Of a stretch of DNA of 64,000 nucleotides, positions 59,780-64,000 are shown piece after piece. The first letter of the stretch is position 1; each line of letters begins with the position of its first letter. The stretch is from Solimonas marina (GTDB lineage: Bacteria; Pseudomonadota; Gammaproteobacteria; Nevskiales; Nevskiaceae): NCBI RefSeq assembly GCF_012241385.1, contig NZ_JAAVXB010000002.1, forward strand, positions 62,001-126,000, read 5' to 3'. A program made the position numbers and the translations under genes. Below the pieces are notes generated by a model. It had not been told where the DNA came from, ran no database searches, and saw only the letters and a program-made list of their open reading frames with translations.

Positions 59780-60739
59780 ATGAGCAGTACCGCATTGAAG
59801 ATCTTTGCGGCCGTCTCGGTGCTGGCAGCGATCGTGCTTGCCGCCATCGGCTACCGGATGAGCCGCGAATACGCGCAGAAGTCGGAGACTGCCCAGCAGC
59901 AGGTTCAACAGCAGAAGGCCGAGCAGACGCTGGCGGTCGTCGCGGTCAAGCCGCTCGCTGCTTACAAGCCCATTGCGCGCGATGCGGTGGCGCTGGTGCC
60001 GGTTTCGGTCAAGCCGGCCGAACCGTTCACGACGATCGACGACGTTGTCGGCAAGCAGCCGCTGATCGACATCGATGCGGGTGCGCCGGTCACGCGTCGA
60101 TATTTTCGTGAGGGTAACCTGCTGGCGCGCGCGATTCCGGCCGGCTACAAGGCGGTTTCGATCTCGGTGACGGACGTGCTTGCCGTCGGTGGATTTCTGC
60201 GTCCGGGCGATATTGTCGACGTACTCCTCTATCTGCGCGGTACGGGCGGTCATGACGGCATCGAGCAGCCGCAGGCGCGCTTGCTACTGAAGAACGTCCG
60301 GGTGCTCGCTTATCTCGAGCAGGTCGTCGATCGCCCGGCGGGCGTCGATGACGACAAGAACCAGCAGCATCGCCAGCCGCAGCGTACCGCGGTGCTGGCG
60401 ATTCCGGACAAGGACACGACGCGGCTGATGCTAGGCGCGAGCCTTGGCGACCTGCGTCTGGCGATGCATGGCCAGGCCGACGAGGATGCGACGATGGTGG
60501 CTGCCGCGGAGACGTCGACAACGGCTGCGCCGAGTGCTGCGACTGATGGCACGCCGACCAAGCCGGGTGAGCCTGCCGCCAAGGACGCGTCCAAGGATGC
60601 GGACAAGACCAAGAACGAAGACGATGTGATCACGTCGGCCGAACTGGGGCGCATCAAGGCGCCGCCGAAGCATGTGGTGCCGCGGGCTCGTGTCGAAATC
60701 ATCCGCGGCGACGACCGTAGTGCCGTGACCACTCGCTAG
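59780..60739 (+). CDS. cpaB: Flp pilus assembly protein CpaB/RcpC
   Basis: A 319-aa protein anchored by one N-terminal helix (residues 8-25), with a periplasmic SAF domain (AVVAVKPLAAYKPIARDAV... ARAIPAGYKAVSISV) and the RcpC/CpaB domain (GGFLRPGDIVDVLLYL, ARLLLKNVRVLAYLEQV). A Thr/Pro/Ala/Lys-rich low-complexity stretch (about residues 240-285) precedes a basic C-terminus. CpaB interacts with the secretin and peptidoglycan in Tad systems. It is followed 13 bp later by the secretin gene. Confidence 0.92.
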   Translation: MSSTALKIFAAVSVLAAIVLAAIGYRMSREYAQKSETAQQQVQQQKAEQTLAVVAVKPLAAYKPIARDAVALVPVSVKPAEPFTTIDDVVGKQPLIDIDAGAPVTRRYFREGNLLARAIPAGYKAVSISVTDVLAVGGFLRPGDIVDVLLYLRGTGGHDGIEQPQARLLLKNVRVLAYLEQVVDRPAGVDDDKNQQHRQPQRTAVLAIPDKDTTRLMLGASLGDLRLAMHGQADEDATMVAAAETSTTAAPSAATDGTPTKPGEPAAKDASKDADKTKNEDDVITSAELGRIKAPPKHVVPRARVEIIRGDDRSAVTTR

Positions 60740-60752
60740 GGAAGAGCGCGCC

Positions 60753-62129
60753 ATGTATTGCAAAGATTTCAAGGCACGGACGATGAAGATTTGCGCTGGG
60801 GCGTTGCTTGCCTGCTTGGGGATCGCGGCGGCACAGGCGGCGCAGTCGATGCCCGGCGGGGCTTCGGCCGCGACGCCGCCGACGTCCCCGGTTCTGATCG
60901 TCGACAAGGGCAAGCACAAGCTGCTGCGCTCGCGCTCTGAGGTTTCGCGGGTCGCCGTCGGCGATCCGAAGACGGCCGATGTGACGGTCGTCAACCGCCA
61001 CGATCTGCTGCTCGACGGCAAGGCGATCGGCATCACCAGCCTGATCGTCTGGGTCAAGGGCTCGAACGATCCACGCCAGTACACGGTGCGGGTGCAGATG
61101 CCGGCCGACCCGCTTGAGACGCGCACCGAGGATCCGCAGCTGAAAGATGCGCAGATCGAACAGGGGCGCGGCGTCGAAGGCAAGTTGCCGAACCTGTTGG
61201 CGCATCGCCGTGCGACCCAGGCTGCCGAAATGCCGAAGGACGGCACGATCAGCGATCGCAGCAATGTCGAGCTCGGCACTCAGGTGCTGACCGATGTGAA
61301 GATTGCCGAAGTCTCGCGGCAGACGATGCAGCGCTACGGCTTCAACTTCATCCTCAACAACAGCGGTGCGTCGCAGACCTCCGGTGGCTTGCTGGGCCCG
61401 GGTCAGGTCAGCACCAGCACGGTATCGAGCGGCTCGCTGACGAGTACGCTGTCCGACGCATTCGGCATCGTCGTCTCCGATGCCAGCAGCAACATCACCG
61501 CGCTGCTCAGCATGCTCGAGGGGCAGGGGCTGTCGCATACGCTGGCCGAGCCCAGCCTGCTGGCGACCAGCGGACAGACGGCGACGTATTTGGCCGGTGG
61601 CGAGTATCCGATCCCCGTCAGTCAGGGCGGCTCGAGCAACGGCAGCATCACCATCCAGTACAAGGAGTTCGGTGTGCGGCTGTCGCTGACGCCGACGGTG
61701 CTGTCGCAGAACCTGATCTCGTTGAAGGTCGCACCGGAAGTCAGCGACCTCGATTACACGGCCGGCATCGAGGTTGGTGGCGTCGCGGTTCCGGCGCTGA
61801 AAGTACGTCGTACCGACACGACGATTGAACTCGGCGATGGCGAAACCTTCGTGATTTCCGGCCTGGTCAGCACCAATCTGACCGACAGCGTCAGCAAGTT
61901 CCCTTGGCTCGGCGACATTCCGGTGCTCGGTGCATTCTTCAAGTCGACGACGCTCGATCGCACCGACAAGGAGCTGATCATGGTCGTGACCCCGCATCTG
62001 GTACGGCCGATGGCGAAGGGGACGGCGATGCCGAAGCTGCCGGGTGATCAGTTCAATGCCAAGACGCCGGGGCCGGCCTACAACGTTTTCCTTGAGCGCG
62101 GCGAGTTCGACTCGGGCTTCAGCCGCTGA
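60753..62129 (+). CDS. cpaC: Tad/Flp pilus secretin CpaC/RcpA
   Basis: A 458-aa outer-membrane secretin. The signal peptide ends near AAAQAAQ (about residue 31). The N-terminal pilus-assembly domain reads KLLRSRSEVSRVAVGDPKTA, followed by a BON/N1-like region. The secretin core shows LAEPSLLATSGQTATYLAGG, VRLSLTPTVLSQNLISL, SDLDYTAGIEVGGVAVPAL and DTTIELGDGETFVISGL. It forms the pore for Flp pili. The first ATG is used because it has GGAAGAG upstream, although an ATG ten codons later would also give a signal peptide. Confidence 0.94.
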   Translation: MYCKDFKARTMKICAGALLACLGIAAAQAAQSMPGGASAATPPTSPVLIVDKGKHKLLRSRSEVSRVAVGDPKTADVTVVNRHDLLLDGKAIGITSLIVWVKGSNDPRQYTVRVQMPADPLETRTEDPQLKDAQIEQGRGVEGKLPNLLAHRRATQAAEMPKDGTISDRSNVELGTQVLTDVKIAEVSRQTMQRYGFNFILNNSGASQTSGGLLGPGQVSTSTVSSGSLTSTLSDAFGIVVSDASSNITALLSMLEGQGLSHTLAEPSLLATSGQTATYLAGGEYPIPVSQGGSSNGSITIQYKEFGVRLSLTPTVLSQNLISLKVAPEVSDLDYTAGIEVGGVAVPALKVRRTDTTIELGDGETFVISGLVSTNLTDSVSKFPWLGDIPVLGAFFKSTTLDRTDKELIMVVTPHLVRPMAKGTAMPKLPGDQFNAKTPGPAYNVFLERGEFDSGFSR

Positions 62130-62186
62130 AAGGAGCGTGCTCGCTAGAATTTTCAGTACGCACTGCCAGAACAAGACAGAAAACAA

Positions 62187-63374
62187 ATGAAAACGCAGGC
62201 CGTCGTCGTTGCTGATGATCCGGTATATCTGAGCTGGCTCGAGAATGCGGCCGGCAGCAATGCCGAGTTTTCGTTGATTCGGCCGCTCGATGCCGAGGAT
62301 CTGATCGAACGCGTGCAGATGATGGGGCGCGTCGATGCGGTGTTCTTCCAGTTCGAGCGCAGCAACCTCGACGCGCGTCTCTCGATGATGGAGCGCCTCG
62401 TCGAGCGCATTCCGGATGTCGCGGTTGCCGGCCTCGGCGCTGACAGCAATCCCGATGTCGTGCTGGCGGCGATGCGCGCCGGCGCGCGTGATTTCTTTGT
62501 GCTGCGCCGTGATGAGACCGATGTTGCGGCCCTGCTGTCGAAGTTGCTGCGGCGCAGCCAGACCGTGGCTCGCCCGCAGCAGCGGCAAGGCCATCTCTAC
62601 AGTGTGCTGGCGGCGCAGCCGCTCGATGGCATTGCGTTCGTGTCGTCGCATCTGGCGCTGGCCTGCCATGAGCAGATGCCAAAGTCCGAGCCGACATTGC
62701 TCATCGACATCGCGACGCCACCGGGCGCGGCGGCGATCTTTCTCAACATCAGCCAGTCTTATAGCGTGCTCGACGCGATCAACGATGTTTATCGTTGTGA
62801 CCAGACCCTGATCGATACGGCGTTCTCGCGTCATGCCAGCGGCCTGTATGTGCTGAGCCTGCCTGAGGATCTGATCGGCCGTCCGCAGTTCGTCTTCGAC
62901 GACTTCATCAAGCTGCTGCAGGTCGTGCGCGGTTTGTTCGGCTGTGTGATCGTCGGCTTCGACGCGCACTGGCCGGTGGATTGCATCTCCGCCGTGCTGC
63001 AGCAGTCCGAGCGGACGCTGATGCTGTCCGATCAGTCGATCATCAAGTCGCGGCACAGCAAGTACCTGCTGCGTGCGTTGCGCCTCGAGGACTGCCCGCT
63101 CGACCGGACTGCATTGCTCGTCGACTCGTACCGCAAGCGCGTGGGGCTTGAGCCCGAGAATCTGGCGGAAATCCTTGACCTGCCGCTGTTCGGTCGGCTC
63201 TCGGCCAGTACCCATCACGGCCGGATTCAGGCGATGAACGCCGGTGAGCCGATCTTCAGCATCGCGCCAAAGGAACCGTTCTGCGTCGATATTCGCAGTG
63301 TCGCCACGGCCTTGCTCGGCGGACAGCCGAAGATGGACGTCAACAAGAGCGGCTTGTCCCGCCTGTTCGGGTAG
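62187..63374 (+). CDS. cpaE: CpaE/TadZ-type pilus localisation protein with degenerate Walker A
   Basis: A 395-aa protein with an N-terminal receiver-like domain (residues 1-125; AVAGLGADSNPDVVLAAMRAGARDF) and a C-terminal MinD/ParA-like fold (LYVLSLPEDLIGRP, FDDFIKLLQVVRGLFGCVIVG, LLVDSYRKRVGLEPENLAEIL). In canonical CpaE the second domain starts with a Walker A (KGGxGxT). Here the corresponding strand-loop reads YSVLAAQPLDGIAFVSSHLA (about residues 138-157) and lacks the Lys and Thr/Ser. ATP binding is therefore unlikely, while the localisation role may remain. Position between cpaC and cpaF supports the assignment. Confidence 0.85.
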   Translation: MKTQAVVVADDPVYLSWLENAAGSNAEFSLIRPLDAEDLIERVQMMGRVDAVFFQFERSNLDARLSMMERLVERIPDVAVAGLGADSNPDVVLAAMRAGARDFFVLRRDETDVAALLSKLLRRSQTVARPQQRQGHLYSVLAAQPLDGIAFVSSHLALACHEQMPKSEPTLLIDIATPPGAAAIFLNISQSYSVLDAINDVYRCDQTLIDTAFSRHASGLYVLSLPEDLIGRPQFVFDDFIKLLQVVRGLFGCVIVGFDAHWPVDCISAVLQQSERTLMLSDQSIIKSRHSKYLLRALRLEDCPLDRTALLVDSYRKRVGLEPENLAEILDLPLFGRLSASTHHGRIQAMNAGEPIFSIAPKEPFCVDIRSVATALLGGQPKMDVNKSGLSRLFG

Positions 63375-63383
63375 CGGCCAGTC

Positions 63384-64000
63384 ATGGGGCAGCCGGAACG
63401 TGCGAACGTGAGCACCTCGCCTGACGCGCAACTGGCGCGGTTCCGGCTGTCGGATCAATACCTGCAGCTCAAGAACAATTTTCATCGTCATCTGATCCAG
63501 CAGATCGACGAGCGCAATCTCGATATCGATCGCTGGGACGCCGAGCAGACCGACCGCTTCGTGCTCGAGCAGATCCGGCGTTATGTCGTCGACCAGCGAC
63601 TGCCGATCAATCAGCGCGAATCCGAAGCGCTCGCCCGCGACGCCAAGGACGAGCTGATGGGTTACGGCCCGATCCAGGGACTGATCGATGATGATGATGT
63701 GAACGATATCGTCGTCAACGGCCCGGATCGTGTCTTCGTCGAGCGCGCCGGCAAGCTGTCCAGCGTCCCGGTGCGATTCCTCAACAACGCGCACGTGATG
63801 CGGGTCATCCAGCGCATCCTGGCGCCGATCGGTCGTCGTGTCGATGAGTCGACGCCGATGGTCGATGCGCGCTTGCCCGACGGTTCGCGCGTCAATGCCG
63901 TGATACCGCCGATCGCACTCGATGGCCCCTGCGTCTCAATCCGGAAATTCCGCAAGCATCCGCTGACCTCCGAGGATTTGTTGCGCTACGGATCGATCAG
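63384..64000 (+). CDS. cpaF: Tad pilus ATPase CpaF/TadA (N-terminal part)
   Basis: The gene starts at the ATG 63384, nine bases after cpaE, and runs off the window; 205 codons are present. They encode the family's N-terminal region: LKNNFHRHLIQQIDERNLD, the ELMGYGPIQGLIDDDDVNDI segment shared by PulE/VirB11-type ATPases, VNGPDRVFVERAGKL, VDESTPMVDARLPDGSRVNA and CVSIRKFRKHPLT. The Walker A and B boxes lie beyond the window. CpaF powers Flp pilus extension. Confidence 0.95.
   Translation, partial: MGQPERANVSTSPDAQLARFRLSDQYLQLKNNFHRHLIQQIDERNLDIDRWDAEQTDRFVLEQIRRYVVDQRLPINQRESEALARDAKDELMGYGPIQGLIDDDDVNDIVVNGPDRVFVERAGKLSSVPVRFLNNAHVMRVIQRILAPIGRRVDESTPMVDARLPDGSRVNAVIPPIALDGPCVSIRKFRKHPLTSEDLLRYGSI

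Noticed and set aside
60699-63794. A 1031-codon minus-strand frame opposite the cpa genes
   Set aside because: It is antisense to conserved pilus genes with a basic low-complexity translation.

Overview
The window is GC-rich chromosomal DNA from a gammaproteobacterium. The evidence is the set of housekeeping clusters: rsmI-lpoA-yraN-diaA, sspA-sspB, petABC, pilSR, sucCD, bamD and rluD-pgeF. The gene mix (DUF1329/YCF48/MMPL locus, short LpoA, PP0621 protein beside pilS) would fit the Nevskiales/Solimonadaceae or a relative, but that placement is inference. I see no rRNA, tRNA, insertion sequence, prophage or CRISPR array.

Layout. 1-5.2 kb: end of a DUF2157-like membrane protein, a GDYXXLXY protein, rsmI (minus), then lpoA-yraN-diaA and a GlcD-type FAD oxidase (plus). 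5.2-9.2 kb (minus): sspB, sspA and the cytochrome bc1 operon petABC. 9.4-14.9 kb (minus): a GAF protein, soluble NarX-like kinase and NarL-like regulator, then pilR, pilS and a PP0621 protein. 15-21.6 kb: sucCD, nadE, bamD (minus), rluD-pgeF. 21.7-33.5 kb (plus): a secretion/export block of DUF1329, YCF48-like protein, MMPL/RND transporter, TolC-type channel, an unusual RRE-like/pseudo-M50/HlyD fusion, an unrecognised propeller-like protein and a sulfotransferase. 33.5-37.8 kb (minus): PHB-depolymerase-type esterase, a tandem CoA-transferase and an alpha/beta hydrolase, with a methyltransferase on the plus strand at 37.9 kb. 38.8-57.2 kb (minus): a biosynthetic operon reading AP-superfamily enzyme, 3022-aa megasynthase, 1622-aa megasynthase, second AP-superfamily enzyme, hexapeptide acyltransferase, stand-alone ACP, second hexapeptide acyltransferase. 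57.6 kb: apaH. 58.8-64 kb (plus): start of a Flp/Tad pilus locus (flp, cpaA, cpaB, cpaC, cpaE, partial cpaF).

The main discovery candidate is the 38.8-57.2 kb operon. It encodes a PUFA-synthase-like system in an unusual arrangement. One protein reads ER(NMO)-ER(NMO)-KS-AT-ACPx4-KR-DH, fusing PfaD-type and PfaA-type functions. The other reads KS-AT-DH-PPTase, carrying its own phosphopantetheinyl transferase. Neither has a visible thioesterase. Two AP-superfamily metalloenzymes, two paralogous left-handed beta-helix acyltransferases around an extra ACP, and nearby methyl-, sulfo- and CoA-transferases suggest a decorated complex lipid. The adjacent plus-strand block contains the parts of an envelope export route (MMPL pump, adaptor, TolC channel). 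I infer that synthesis and export are linked; the sequence shows only proximity and compatible families.
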